The notes under the pieces are model-generated. The model was not told the DNA's origin and ran no database searches. It was given only the letters and a program-made list of their open reading frames with translations. A stretch of 64,000 nucleotides of DNA from Hartmannibacter diazotrophicus (lineage in GTDB: Bacteria; Pseudomonadota; Alphaproteobacteria; Rhizobiales; Pleomorphomonadaceae). The position numbers and the translations under genes were made by a program. Position 1 is the stretch's first letter, and every line of letters begins with the position of its first letter. The DNA lies in contig NZ_LT960614.1 of NCBI RefSeq assembly GCF_900231165.1, positions 4,976,001-5,040,000 of the forward strand, read 5' to 3'. Shown in pieces: positions 1-9,873 of the stretch.

Positions 1-804
<804 letters not shown>

Positions 805-922
805 CGCCTCGGGGCGGCGCAATCGACAGCGGCGACGGGATGGGCGACGGCGTTCGCATCGCTCGGGGGCAGGCCGACGCCGGGAAGTCGGACCGAAGAA
901 GTGAGCACACAAGGATCAGATC

Positions 923-2404
923 ATGTCCACGCGGCTTAGCGCATCCACTCTCGGCCGTCTCCCGCCCGGCATCAAGGTCCCGTCCTACGATCGCGGCAGC
1001 CTCAAGGCCGGTATTCTCCATGTCGGCATCGGCAATTTCCACCGCGCCCATCAGGCCGTCTATCTGGACGATCTCTTCAACATGGGAGAGAGCCTGGACT
1101 TCGCCCTTCTAGGCGCCGGCGTGCGCGCGGGCGACGAGGCGATGCGCGTGGCACTTGCCGGCCAGGACTACCTGACGACGGTGGTGGAGCAGGAAGCCGG
1201 CAGCATGGAGGCCCGCGTCACCGGTGCGATGATCGACTTCATCCCCCCCGCCGACCGCACCGCCACGATCGATGCCATGTGCGATCCGGCGATCCGCATC
1301 GTCTCGCTGACCATCACCGAAGGCGGCTATTTCGTCGACGCCTCGACCGGCAGCTTCGACGTCGGCCACCCGGAGATCGTTGCGGACGGCGCCGCGCCCG
1401 AGGACCCCAAAACCGTCTTCGGCATGATCGTGCTGGCGCTGAAGCGGCGGCGCGCGGCCGACATTCCCGCCTTCACGGTGCTGTCCTGCGACAACCTTCC
1501 CCACAACGGCTCGGTCACGCGCAAGGCCGTCGTGGGCCTCGCAAGGCTCTCCGATGTCGACTTCGCGGGCTGGATCGACGCCAATGTCGCCTTTCCCAAC
1601 TGCATGGTGGACAGGATCACGCCGGCAACGTCCGAGCGCGAAAAGCGCATCCTCGCCGAGGATTTCGGGATCGACGACGCCTGGCCGGTCTTCTGCGAAA
1701 GCTTCCGCCAATGGGTCGTGGAGGATAAGTTCCCGACCGGACGGCCGGCGCTGGAGAAGGTCGGCGTCGAATTCGTGCCGGATGTCGCGCCCTACGAGCT
1801 GATGAAGATCCGCATCCTCAACGGCGGCCACGCGGTCATCGCCTACCCGGCGGGCCTGATGGGCATCCACTTCGTCCACGAGGCAATGGAAAACGACCTC
1901 GTCACCGCCTTCCTGCAGAAGATCGAGACGGAGGAGATCATCCCGGAGGTGCCGCCTGTCCCGAACACGGACATTGCCGACTACTTCACCCTGATCCAGC
2001 GCCGCTTCGCCAACCCCAAGATCGGCGATACTGTGCGCCGCCTCTGCCTCGACGGCTCCAACCGGCAGCCGAAATTCATCGTCCCAACCATCGCCGACCG
2101 GCTCGTCAAGGGACTTTCGGTCACGGGTCTTGCGTTGGAATCGGCGCTCTGGTGCCGCTATTGCTTCGGCACGACGGATGCGGGCGAGACCATCGAGCCG
2201 AATGATCCGAACTGGCCGCGCTTGCAGGCGACGGCCCAAAAGGCCAAGGACGACCCGATGGCCTGGCTCGCTATGGGCGATGTCTATGGCGACGTCGGCA
2301 AGTCGGATGCCTTCGCCAAGGCCTTTGCGACGGCGCTTGACAGCCTCTGGACGAAGGGCACCAAGGCTACAGTGGAGGCGTATCTTTCCGATCGCCTCGT
2401 CTGA
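923..2404 (+). CDS. mtlK: Mannitol 2-dehydrogenase family polyol dehydrogenase
   Basis: This is a 493-residue long-chain polyol dehydrogenase that oxidises a hexitol or pentitol (mannitol, sorbitol or arabinitol) to the ketose with NAD in the cytoplasm. The N-terminal nucleotide-binding motif GIGNFHRAHQAVY sits at residues 35-47. The family's catalytic K-x4-N-x2-H motif is Lys295, Asn300 and His303, the same numbering as Pseudomonas mannitol 2-dehydrogenase, and the length is normal. An AAGGA ribosome-binding site precedes the ATG. The gene lies 118 bases after the ABC ATPase and upstream of a HAD hydrolase and an FGGY kinase, so uptake, oxidation and phosphorylation appear linked. The exact polyol cannot be read from the sequence. 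Confidence 0.93.
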   Translation: MSTRLSASTLGRLPPGIKVPSYDRGSLKAGILHVGIGNFHRAHQAVYLDDLFNMGESLDFALLGAGVRAGDEAMRVALAGQDYLTTVVEQEAGSMEARVTGAMIDFIPPADRTATIDAMCDPAIRIVSLTITEGGYFVDASTGSFDVGHPEIVADGAAPEDPKTVFGMIVLALKRRRAADIPAFTVLSCDNLPHNGSVTRKAVVGLARLSDVDFAGWIDANVAFPNCMVDRITPATSEREKRILAEDFGIDDAWPVFCESFRQWVVEDKFPTGRPALEKVGVEFVPDVAPYELMKIRILNGGHAVIAYPAGLMGIHFVHEAMENDLVTAFLQKIETEEIIPEVPPVPNTDIADYFTLIQRRFANPKIGDTVRRLCLDGSNRQPKFIVPTIADRLVKGLSVTGLALESALWCRYCFGTTDAGETIEPNDPNWPRLQATAQKAKDDPMAWLAMGDVYGDVGKSDAFAKAFATALDSLWTKGTKATVEAYLSDRLV

Positions 2405-2474
2405 CCGAACGGGCCGGGTCTTCCCTCGCCAAGGGGAGAGGACCGGCCCGGACCAGAACAGGGATCGCCACGCC

Positions 2475-3152
2475 GTGGACCGGGAACCGCTTGTCATCTT
2501 CGATTGCGACGGGGTGCTTGTCGACAGCGAGCCCATCGCCATCGACGTGCTCTGCGAGACCCTTCGCGAGGCCGGCCTCCCGATCGACGCCGAATTCGCC
2601 TACGCCCGCTGCCTTGGCCGGTCGATGGCCTCCACCGTCGATATTCTCGCCAGTGAATTCGGCTTCCACGTCGATAGCGAGCACCTGCGAAAAATCCGCT
2701 CCCGCCTCTACGAACGCTTTCGCGCCGAGCTGAAGCCCGTCCCCGGCATCGTCGAGGCGCTGGCGGTATTGCCCGGTCGGCGCTGCGTTGCATCGTCGAG
2801 CCAGCCGGAGCGAATTCGCCTTTCGCTTGCCGTCACGGGCCTTCTGGAAAGCTTCGAGCCACATATATACAGTGCCACGGAAGTGAAGACGGGAAAGCCT
2901 GCGCCCGACCTCTTTCTTCATGCGGCCAGGGCCATGGGATGCAGCCCCGATCGCTGCATCGTGGTCGAGGACAGCCCCGCCGGGATCGAGGCGGCAAGGC
3001 GCGCGGGCATGGCCGTTTTCGGCTTCGTCGGCGGCTCGCACGTGCTGCCGGGCGATCTCGTTGCGCGTGTCTCGGCCATGAAGCCGGATCTCGTTTTTGA
3101 CGACATGCATCAACTGCCCGGACTGATAAGGGGCAGAATGCCGGGGGGATAG
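2475..3152 (+). CDS. HAD-superfamily phosphatase (beta-phosphoglucomutase-like)
   Basis: This encodes 225 residues of a subfamily IA HAD hydrolase. Starting at GTG 2475 the protein opens directly with the nucleophile motif FDCDGVLVDSEP (Asp9, Asp11), which fixes the start, because upstream in-frame sequence is read-through of the previous gene's tail. Motif II is the Ser-rich ASSSQPER stretch, motif III the Lys in GKPAPDLF, and motif IV is VVEDSPAGIEAA. Such enzymes dephosphorylate small sugar phosphates or interconvert them. The stop lies five bases before the FGGY kinase start, so the two are almost certainly cotranslated. Having a sugar-phosphate phosphatase beside a sugar kinase is common in rhizobial polyol operons but its substrate is unknown. 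Confidence 0.88.
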   Translation: MDREPLVIFDCDGVLVDSEPIAIDVLCETLREAGLPIDAEFAYARCLGRSMASTVDILASEFGFHVDSEHLRKIRSRLYERFRAELKPVPGIVEALAVLPGRRCVASSSQPERIRLSLAVTGLLESFEPHIYSATEVKTGKPAPDLFLHAARAMGCSPDRCIVVEDSPAGIEAARRAGMAVFGFVGGSHVLPGDLVARVSAMKPDLVFDDMHQLPGLIRGRMPGG

Positions 3153-3157
3153 AGGAA

Positions 3158-4747
3158 TTGGCCCGAGACCTTCTCTGCGCGGTCGACGTTGGAACGAAAA
3201 GCGCGCGGGCAGGGATCGTGACCCCCGACGGCCAGCTTCTCGCCAAATGCGAGACACCCTTTTCCCTGAGATCCGAACAGCCCAACCACGCCGAGCATGA
3301 TTCGGAGGAAATCTGGCGCGCGGTCTCGGCGGCGGTCCGCGAGGCTCTTGCCGCCGCCGGCGTCGGGGCGGAGCGCATCGCCGGCATCGCCTTCGACGCG
3401 ACCTGCTCGCTGGTCGTGCGCGGCGAAGGCGGCCGACAACTGCCGGTCAGTCCGTCGGGCAAGTCCCACTGGGACACCATCGTCTGGCTCGACCATCGCG
3501 CGATCGGCGAAGCCGACGAATGCACGGCCAGCGGCCACGAGGTGCTTGGCTTCATCGGCGGGGCGATGTCGCCGGAGATGGAAACGCCGAAGCTCATGTG
3601 GCTGAAGCGAAACCTGCCAGACACCTGGAAGGCTGCCCGCCATTTCTTCGATCTGACCGATTTCCTGAGCTGGCGGGCGACCGGCTCCACCGCCCGTTCG
3701 CAATGCACGCTGACGGCCAAATGGACCTACCTCGCCCATGAAGACAGCTGGCGCGAAGACTTCTTCGAAAGCCTCGGCATCGGCGACATGCTGGAGCAGG
3801 GCAGCCTTCCGGCGATCGCCGCACCGGTCGGGTCCCGTCTCGGCACCCTCACACCCGAGGCGGCCGCCGAACTCGGCCTCGACACATCGGTTGTCGTCGG
3901 GGCCGGGCTGATCGATGCCTTTGCCGGCGCGCTCGGCGTGATTGGCGGCTTTGCGGCCGAGGAGATCGACCGGCATCTGGCGCTGGTCGCAGGCACATCG
4001 AGCTGCATCATGGGCATGTCGCCACGCGCTCGGCCGGTCTCCGGCGTCTGGGGGCCCTATTACGGCGCGGCCCTGCCCGGCCTCTGGCTCTTTGAGGGCG
4101 GCCAGTCGGTGACGGGCGGCCTGCTCGATCACGTCATCCGGCTTTTTGGCCGCGGCCTGGAGGCCGACGCCGAAACCCATCAGCGCATCATCGCCCGCGT
4201 TCAGGAATTGCGCGCCAGCGAGCCGGATCTTGGCGGCGGCATTCACATCCTGCCGGATTTTCACGGCAACCGCTCGCCCTTCGCCAACCCGCATGCCAGC
4301 GGCGTCGTCAGCGGGCTGACCCTCGACGACAGCTTCGACGGGCTTTGCCGGGTCTACTGGCGTGCCTGCGTGGCGATTGCCCTCGGCGTCCGCCATATTC
4401 TTGATCACCTCAACGCGCACGGCTTCCAGATCGACACGGTCCACGTCACCGGCGGCCACACCCGCAACCCGCTGCTGATGGAACTCTACGCCAACGCCAC
4501 CGGGTGCTCGGTCAGCCTCTCCGAGACGCAGGATGCGGTCCTGCTCGGAACAGCCATGGTCGCTGCCGCCGCAAGCGGCCTCCATGACGACCTCACCGCC
4601 GCCGCCGCCGCCATGACCCGGCCGGAGACGCGCATTCCGCCCGATCCTGCGGCGGCCACGCGCCACGAGCGTGACTACCGAATCTTCCTGCGCATGCACG
4701 AGCAGCGTCAGGAGATCGACCGGATGATTCAGTCAACCGAAATCTGA
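3158..4747 (+). CDS. FGGY-family carbohydrate kinase (ribulokinase-like)
   Basis: This 529-residue kinase phosphorylates a ketose, probably D-ribulose or D-xylulose made by the upstream polyol dehydrogenase. The N-terminal phosphate loop is LLCAVDVGTKSARAG, the catalytic base Asp lies in GAGLIDAFAGALG, and the C-terminal adenosine motif is VTGGHTRNPLLM. Length and the early FDATCSLVV motif fit the D-ribulokinase (RbtK) branch better than xylulokinase, which is usually near 485 residues. Translation probably begins at TTG 3158, preceded by an AGAGG ribosome-binding site overlapping the end of the HAD gene. It is the last gene of the polyol operon, which faces the convergent LysR gene 54 bases on. 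Confidence 0.88.
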   Translation: MARDLLCAVDVGTKSARAGIVTPDGQLLAKCETPFSLRSEQPNHAEHDSEEIWRAVSAAVREALAAAGVGAERIAGIAFDATCSLVVRGEGGRQLPVSPSGKSHWDTIVWLDHRAIGEADECTASGHEVLGFIGGAMSPEMETPKLMWLKRNLPDTWKAARHFFDLTDFLSWRATGSTARSQCTLTAKWTYLAHEDSWREDFFESLGIGDMLEQGSLPAIAAPVGSRLGTLTPEAAAELGLDTSVVVGAGLIDAFAGALGVIGGFAAEEIDRHLALVAGTSSCIMGMSPRARPVSGVWGPYYGAALPGLWLFEGGQSVTGGLLDHVIRLFGRGLEADAETHQRIIARVQELRASEPDLGGGIHILPDFHGNRSPFANPHASGVVSGLTLDDSFDGLCRVYWRACVAIALGVRHILDHLNAHGFQIDTVHVTGGHTRNPLLMELYANATGCSVSLSETQDAVLLGTAMVAAAASGLHDDLTAAAAAMTRPETRIPPDPAAATRHERDYRIFLRMHEQRQEIDRMIQSTEI

Positions 4748-4801
4748 ATCCGACTTATCAATGCCATTCAATGCCGATGGCAATAAATTAGCCGGATAAA
4801 T

Positions 4802-5728
4802 TTACGGGTTCTGCTGCTTGGACGTCCCACTTGCCGCCGGCTCTGCCTGGTCCGTCAGCCAGGCAAAAAGCGTCTCGACGGGCCGGCTCCGCGATGCACC
4901 GGAAACGATCCAGTACCCCCGATCGGGACGACTGACGACCGGACCGGCCTCAACAAGCGTGCCGCTTGCGATCAGGTCATCGACAAGGCCGGACCATCCG
5001 AGCGCGACGCCCTGCTCAGCCAACACGGCCTGGATCACCAGATTGTAGGTGTTGAGGCCAAGATCGCCCTTGGTCGGCTGCCGCTTCACGCCGAAATGGC
5101 CGAGCCAGCTTTCCCATGACTGCCAGCGCTGCCGTGGACCGCTGTCGAGATGCAGCAGCGTCGCCTTGGCAAGATCCGCCGGCGCTTCGAACGGCCCGTG
5201 CAGGGCAAGATAGCCGGGACTGCAGACCGGAACGACATGCTCGGCCATCAGCTGCGTCGCCGCCGGTCCGAAATTCTCGCGCGTGCCGAAGAGGACGCTG
5301 ATATCGGCGATCTCGTCGTGACGCGGATCGATCGCCTGCGAGGCGATCACATGCACCTCGATATCCGGCTGCATTCGCCGGAATTCGGCGATGCGCGGCA
5401 TCAGCCAGAAGGCGGCAAAGCCGAAATCGGTGAAAAGCCGCACCGGTGCGGTTCGCTCGCCAAGACGGATCAGCCGGGCAGCCTCGTCGATCCGCTCCAC
5501 GGACGGGCGGACCGCGTCATAGAGCATCTGTCCCTCGGCGGTCAGATCCGTGCTGCGATGGCGGCGCCGGACGAGAGCAACGCCGAGTTCGGTTTCCAGC
5601 CTTCGGATCTGGTAGCTGACCGCCGGCTGCGACAGCCCGAGCTCTTCTGCGGCCCGCGTCAGATTGCGATGCCGCCCGACGGCCTCGAAGAGCCGCAGCC
5701 ATCCCATCTCCAGCTGCCTCTTTGACAT
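4802..5728 (-). CDS. LysR-type regulator of choline-sulfate utilisation
   Basis: This 308-residue LysR regulator has an N-terminal winged helix-turn-helix (residues about 8-65, with LTRAAEELGLSQPAVSYQIRRLE as the core spread over the recognition region) and a periplasmic-binding-like effector domain from about residue 93. The chosen ATG at 5728 gives the normal LysR N-terminus; a longer frame reaching 5851 would run into the choX promoter. It is divergent from choX and betC, and sequence and position match the putative choline-sulfate utilisation transcription factor family of rhizobia. Expected role: activation of choX-betC in response to choline or choline sulfate. The effector is inferred from context. 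Confidence 0.9.
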   Translation of the reverse strand: MSKRQLEMGWLRLFEAVGRHRNLTRAAEELGLSQPAVSYQIRRLETELGVALVRRRHRSTDLTAEGQMLYDAVRPSVERIDEAARLIRLGERTAPVRLFTDFGFAAFWLMPRIAEFRRMQPDIEVHVIASQAIDPRHDEIADISVLFGTRENFGPAATQLMAEHVVPVCSPGYLALHGPFEAPADLAKATLLHLDSGPRQRWQSWESWLGHFGVKRQPTKGDLGLNTYNLVIQAVLAEQGVALGWSGLVDDLIASGTLVEAGPVVSRPDRGYWIVSGASRSRPVETLFAWLTDQAEPAASGTSKQQNP

Positions 5729-5731
5729 AAA

Positions 5732-5757
5732 ATTCTTATGCCTGCGATCGAAAGAAT
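5732..5757. promoter_or_regulatory. Candidate LysR binding site (inverted repeat)
   Basis: ATTCTT at 5732-5737 and AAGAAT at 5752-5757 form an inverted repeat separated by 14 bases, just upstream of the LysR start and within the divergent LysR-choX region. A second short dyad, CATAA-N5-TTATG at 5726-5740, overlaps the LysR start codon. The position suits LysR autoregulation; binding is inferred only. Confidence 0.3.
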
Positions 5758-5885
5758 GGGTCTGCACAACCCCTTGGAACCAGCGGCACACTGCGGAAAA
5801 AGGCACATAAAGAGCCGCCCGATGCAAGAGCGGCCGTTCGCACTGTTCCAATCAGCGCAATTCGTGACCAAAGGGGAACTTGGAT

Positions 5886-6827
5886 ATGAAGCTTCCAATC
5901 AGGGCCATGGCCGTCGCCGTCGGCATCCTCGCCTCGGGCCAGGCCTTCGCGGCCGAGGCCGAAAGCTGCAAGACGATCCGCATGTTCGATCCGGGCTGGA
6001 CCGACATCACCTCCACCAACGCCATCGCGGGCTTTCTGCTGAAGTCACTCGGCTACGAGCCCGACATCAAGACGCTCTCGGTGCCCATCGGCTATCAGTC
6101 GCTGAAAAACGGCGAAATCGACGTCTTCCTCGGCAACTGGATGCCGGCGCAGCAGAAGTTCCGTGACGACCTCGACGCCGCCAAGGCCGCCGAGGTCGTC
6201 ACGCGGAACCTGGAAGGCGCCAAATTCACGCTCGCCGTGCCGACCTATGTCGCCGAGGCAGGCGTGAAGGACTTCAAGGATCTGGCCCCGAATGCGGAGA
6301 AGTTCGGCGGCGAGATCTACGGCATCGAGCCGGGCGCACCCGCCAACAGCAACATCATGAAGATGATTGCCGCCGACGACTTCGGCCTCAAGGACTGGAA
6401 GGTGGTGGAATCCGGCGAACAGGCGATGCTGGCGCAGGTCAAGCGCAAGGAGCGCTCGAAGGACTGGATCGTCTTCCTCGCCTGGGCGCCGCATCCGATG
6501 AACACGAAATTCGATATCACCTACCTCTCGGGCGGCGATGCCTATTTCGGCCCGAACTACGGCGGCGCCGAGGTCTATACGCTGGCCCGCACCGGCTGGC
6601 CGGAGGCCTGTCCGAATGCCGCCGCCTTCTTCAAGGGCCTTGTCTTCGACATCGACATGGAAAATGCCATGATGGACATGATCCTCAACGAGGGGACGGA
6701 CCCGGAAGCCGCCGCCAAATCTTACCTCGCAGCCCACGCCGACGTTCTGGAACCGTGGCTCGGCGGCGTCACGACCTTTGACGGCGCCCCGGCCCTGCCC
6801 GCCGCCAAGGCTGCGCTCGGCCTCTGA
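5886..6827 (+). CDS. choX: Choline ABC transporter substrate-binding protein ChoX
   Basis: This is a 313-residue periplasmic binding protein of the glycine betaine/choline (OpuAC-type) fold. A signal peptide ends near AFAAEA. The body matches ChoX: FDPGWTDITSTNAI near the N-terminus, VFLGNWMP, and aromatic residues that form the quaternary-ammonium cage. The ATG at 5886 lies eight bases after a GGGGA ribosome-binding site; an in-frame TTG at 5880 is less likely. It is divergent from the LysR gene and 84 bases upstream of betC. The usual partners choW and choV (permease and ATPase) are not next to it, so the permease must be encoded elsewhere or this protein acts as an orphan receptor. Confidence 0.93.
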   Translation: MKLPIRAMAVAVGILASGQAFAAEAESCKTIRMFDPGWTDITSTNAIAGFLLKSLGYEPDIKTLSVPIGYQSLKNGEIDVFLGNWMPAQQKFRDDLDAAKAAEVVTRNLEGAKFTLAVPTYVAEAGVKDFKDLAPNAEKFGGEIYGIEPGAPANSNIMKMIAADDFGLKDWKVVESGEQAMLAQVKRKERSKDWIVFLAWAPHPMNTKFDITYLSGGDAYFGPNYGGAEVYTLARTGWPEACPNAAAFFKGLVFDIDMENAMMDMILNEGTDPEAAAKSYLAAHADVLEPWLGGVTTFDGAPALPAAKAALGL

Positions 6828-6837
6828 CCAAAACCGC

Positions 6838-6874
6838 GCTCACGCCCTCGGACCACTCGTCCGTGGGCGTGAGC
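6838..6874 (+). other. Intercistronic mRNA hairpin between choX and betC
   Basis: GCTCACGCCC (6838-6847) pairs with GGGCGTGAGC (6865-6874), and inside it CGGAC (6849-6853) pairs with GTCCG (6859-6863) around a five-base loop, with one T-T mismatch. No T-run follows, so it resembles the stabilising or attenuating hairpins that often follow binding-protein genes rather than a full terminator. Confidence 0.65.
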
Positions 6875-6911
6875 CCAATGAAGATGACCTCGCACACGCG
6901 GACGCTGACCA

Positions 6912-8423
6912 ATGAAACGACCGAATATCCTCATCCTGATGGTGGATCAGCTCAACGGCACCCTCTTTCCAGATGGTCCCGCGCCGTTCCTGAAGACACC
7001 GCATCTGAGGGCACTCGCCGAGCGCTCGGTCCGCTTCCGCAACAGCTATACGGCAAGCCCACTCTGCGCGCCGGGCCGGGCCTCCTTCATGTCCGGCCTC
7101 CTGCCCTCGCGCACGAAGGTCTATGACAACGCGGCCGAATTTGCCTCCGACATCCCCACTTACGCCCACCACCTGCGCCGGGCCGGCTACCGCACGATCC
7201 TCTCCGGCAAGATGCATTTCGTCGGCCCCGACCAGCTTCACGGCCTGGAGGAGCGACTGACCACGGACATCTACCCGGCCGATTTCGGCTGGACGCCCGA
7301 CTACACCCACCCCGGCGAGCGGATCGACTGGTGGTATCACAACCTCGGCTCGGTCACCGGCGCTGGCGTTGCCGAGATCACCAACCAACTCGAATACGAT
7401 GACGAGGTTGCTTATCATGCCGGCGCCCGGCTCTATGATCTTGCCCGCGGCAAGGACGAACGCCCCTGGTGCCTGACCGTCAGCTTCACCCATCCGCACG
7501 ACCCCTACGTCGCACGGCGCCGCTTCTTCGACCTCTACGACGATTGCGAGGCGCTCGACCCGGACGTCGCCCCGATCGCCTATGACGACCTCGACCCGCA
7601 TTCCAAACGCCTCTGGCACGCCTCGAACTGCGGCAGCTTCGACATCACGCCGGAGATGGTTCGCCGCTCGCGGCAGGCCTATTTCGCCAACATTTCCTAT
7701 CTCGATGACAAGATCGGCGGCCTGATCGACATCCTGCGCACGACCCGTATGCTCGACGACACGATCATCGTCTTCACCTCCGATCATGGCGACATGCTCG
7801 GCGAGCGCGGCATGTGGTTCAAGATGAGCTTCTTCGAGGGCGCCTGCCGCGTGCCGATCATGATCGCCGCGCCCGGCCTTGGCGCAGGCCTCAACGAGAC
7901 GCCGGTCTCGACCCTCGATCTCCTGCCGACGCTGGTGGAACTCGCCGGGCTCGACCCGGCCTCCGTCGCGCGCTGGACGAATGGCGAAAGCCTTGTCCCG
8001 CTGGCGAATGGCGGAACGCGCGGACCGGTGGCCATGGAATATGCGGCCGAAGGAACCGTCGCCCCCATGGTGGCGCTGCGTGACCGCCGCTGGAAATACA
8101 TCCGCTGCGAGGCCGATCCGGCCATGCTCTTCGACCTTGCGACCGATCCGCACGAGCGCGAGAATCTTGCCGGCCGGCCCGAACACCGCGAGACCGAGGA
8201 GCGCCTTGCGGCAGAAGCGGCCCGCCGCTGGGATCTCTCCGCCTTCGATGCCGCCGTCCGCGAAAGCCAGGCCCGCCGCCATGTGGTCTATGAGGCCCTG
8301 CGCAACGGCGCCTATTATCCGTGGGACTACCAGCCGCTGCAGAAGGCCTCGGAGCGCTACATGCGCAACCACATGGACCTCAACGTCCTGGAAGAAAGCC
8401 AGCGCTTTCCGCGAGGCGAATAG
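6912..8423 (+). CDS. betC: Choline-sulfatase BetC
   Basis: This 503-residue sulfatase hydrolyses choline-O-sulfate to choline and sulfate in the cytoplasm. The type I sulfatase signature is seen as LCAPGRASF, with Cys52 expected to be converted to formylglycine. Metal ligands appear in the N-terminal MVDQL segment and in FTSDHGDMLGE. The length is close to rhizobial BetC, and the C-terminal PWDYQPLQKASERYMRN region is typical of choline-sulfatases rather than arylsulfatases. It follows choX and a regulator of the choline-sulfate family, so choline sulfate is likely used as a source of C, N, S and osmoprotectant. The betB and betA genes that turn choline into betaine are not in the window. Confidence 0.95.
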   Translation: MKRPNILILMVDQLNGTLFPDGPAPFLKTPHLRALAERSVRFRNSYTASPLCAPGRASFMSGLLPSRTKVYDNAAEFASDIPTYAHHLRRAGYRTILSGKMHFVGPDQLHGLEERLTTDIYPADFGWTPDYTHPGERIDWWYHNLGSVTGAGVAEITNQLEYDDEVAYHAGARLYDLARGKDERPWCLTVSFTHPHDPYVARRRFFDLYDDCEALDPDVAPIAYDDLDPHSKRLWHASNCGSFDITPEMVRRSRQAYFANISYLDDKIGGLIDILRTTRMLDDTIIVFTSDHGDMLGERGMWFKMSFFEGACRVPIMIAAPGLGAGLNETPVSTLDLLPTLVELAGLDPASVARWTNGESLVPLANGGTRGPVAMEYAAEGTVAPMVALRDRRWKYIRCEADPAMLFDLATDPHERENLAGRPEHRETEERLAAEAARRWDLSAFDAAVRESQARRHVVYEALRNGAYYPWDYQPLQKASERYMRNHMDLNVLEESQRFPRGE

Positions 8424-8444
8424 ATCACATTGGCGCGGACGGGC

Positions 8445-9560
8445 TCAGGCCACGTCCACCCAGCCCCGTGTCTGGAACGAACGGGCCATGGCATGGACGG
8501 TCCGCTCGATCGCAAGGCCGGCGGCAAAGTCGATCACCCGCGCCGGCTCGTCCGCCACCGCCCGCAACACCTCCCGCGCCTCGATCACCTTGAGGTCGTT
8601 GAAGCCGAGGCCGTGGCCCGGCGCCGGAACGAACCGGCCATAGGGCTCGTGCTCGGGCGCGGTCAGCACCGTCCGGAACCCCTGGACGGCCGCCGGATCG
8701 CTCGTGGAATAGATCTGGAACTCGTTGGCGCGCTCCTGATCGAAAAGGATCGATCCGGCGCTGCCGAAGATCTGCAGCGCGAGCCGCCCTTTCCGACCCC
8801 AGGCGGCGCGATTGACCATCAGCGCCCCGGAAACGCCATCCGCAAAGCGCATCAAAACCTGCGCAATGTCATGGGTTTCGACGGCACGCCGGCCGCCATC
8901 GGCGAGCGCGCGGTCCGCACCCAGTTTCGCCATGTCGCAGACAACCGATGAGACGGGCCCGATCAGCATCGTCAACAGCGACAGCGGATGAACGGCGAAA
9001 TCGTCGAGCGCACCATATCCGCTCTTGGCGTCATGCTTCCAGTTGAACGGCGCCGTCTGATCGGCCATGAAATCCTCGTCCATCTCGACGCGGACGTGAT
9101 TGACCGCACCGATGGCTCCCTCGGCCAGAAGCCTGCCGATCTGGCGGATGGCCGGGCTCTGGATATAGTTGTAGCCGAGCACCGCGACCTTGCCGGACCG
9201 TCGCGCCGCCTCACACATCGCGGCCGCATCGGCCTCCGACGTCGCCATGGGCTTTTCGCACCAGACATGCTTGCCGGCCTCAAGGGCGGCGATGGCCATT
9301 TCGGCATGGAACTGGTTCGGCGTCGTGATCGAGACGATCTCGACTTCCGGGTCGGCGATCACCGCGCGCCAGTCGCCCGAGGCCCGGGCAAAGCCGAGTT
9401 CCGCCGCCTTCGCCTGGGCAAGCGCCTCATTTGCCTCGCCGAGATGGACGAGGCGCGGACGGTCGACATCGCCGAAGGTCGGTGCGACGGCATTCCACGC
9501 AAGCGCGTGGCACTTGCCCATGTAGCCTGTTCCGATGAGGCCGACACCGATCGAACCCAT
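8445..9560 (-). CDS. Gfo/Idh/MocA-family oxidoreductase, probably inositol-linked
   Basis: This 371-residue NAD(P)-dependent dehydrogenase has the N-terminal dinucleotide motif GLIGTGYMGKCH and the catalytic EKPMA motif (in KHVWCEKPMAT) followed by a C-terminal beta-sheet substrate domain. The ATG at 9560 is preceded by AGGAG. It is divergent from an iolR-type regulator, and the shared region carries a GGAA-N6-TTCC operator, so it is probably controlled with the iol genes and may oxidise myo- or scyllo-inositol or a related cyclitol. It is not a close textbook IolG or IdhA that I can recognise with confidence, so the substrate remains open. Confidence 0.87.
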   Translation of the reverse strand: MGSIGVGLIGTGYMGKCHALAWNAVAPTFGDVDRPRLVHLGEANEALAQAKAAELGFARASGDWRAVIADPEVEIVSITTPNQFHAEMAIAALEAGKHVWCEKPMATSEADAAAMCEAARRSGKVAVLGYNYIQSPAIRQIGRLLAEGAIGAVNHVRVEMDEDFMADQTAPFNWKHDAKSGYGALDDFAVHPLSLLTMLIGPVSSVVCDMAKLGADRALADGGRRAVETHDIAQVLMRFADGVSGALMVNRAAWGRKGRLALQIFGSAGSILFDQERANEFQIYSTSDPAAVQGFRTVLTAPEHEPYGRFVPAPGHGLGFNDLKVIEAREVLRAVADEPARVIDFAAGLAIERTVHAMARSFQTRGWVDVA

Positions 9561-9873
9561 GTTGTGCTCCTGAAGAGGGCGATTGATTGAGAGAGCCGTT
9601 CCCGCGGTCCGATGTCGGAACCCGTCCGGCACAAGACCTTGCGGCCGGCGAAACATTGCAGCGTCAGGGCCAAGCGACTATCAACGCCAGAGCGGATGAC
9701 GTCCGAGAGCCTGTCCATTGCGGACCGGCTTCCGGTCGGACCGATCCTCGGGAAACTGTCGACTGGAACGGAACAGCGGAATTTATCTGTCCTGCAGGTT
9801 ATTTTGGAATTAATGTTCCATTACAGGAACGATTGTCAAGCGGGGACGGGAGCCGGCGCAGAGGATGTCAGCC
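9561..9873. promoter_or_regulatory. Divergent promoter region with IolR operator
   Basis: This 313-base region separates the Gfo/Idh gene from iolR. It contains GGAA (9806-9809)-N6-TTCC (9816-9819), the motif described for IolR of Sinorhizobium meliloti, and an overlapping TTCC-N6-GGAA arrangement immediately after it (GTTCC at 9815-9819, GGAAC from 9826). Other GGAA half-sites occur between about 9765 and 9785. No gene was found here. The operator lies about 55 bases upstream of the iolR start, consistent with autoregulation. Confidence 0.6.

Noticed and set aside
4748-4801. GCCAT/ATGGC dyad between the FGGY kinase and LysR genes as a terminator
   Set aside because: The arms are only five bases with a nine-base loop and no T-run, so it is too weak to annotate.
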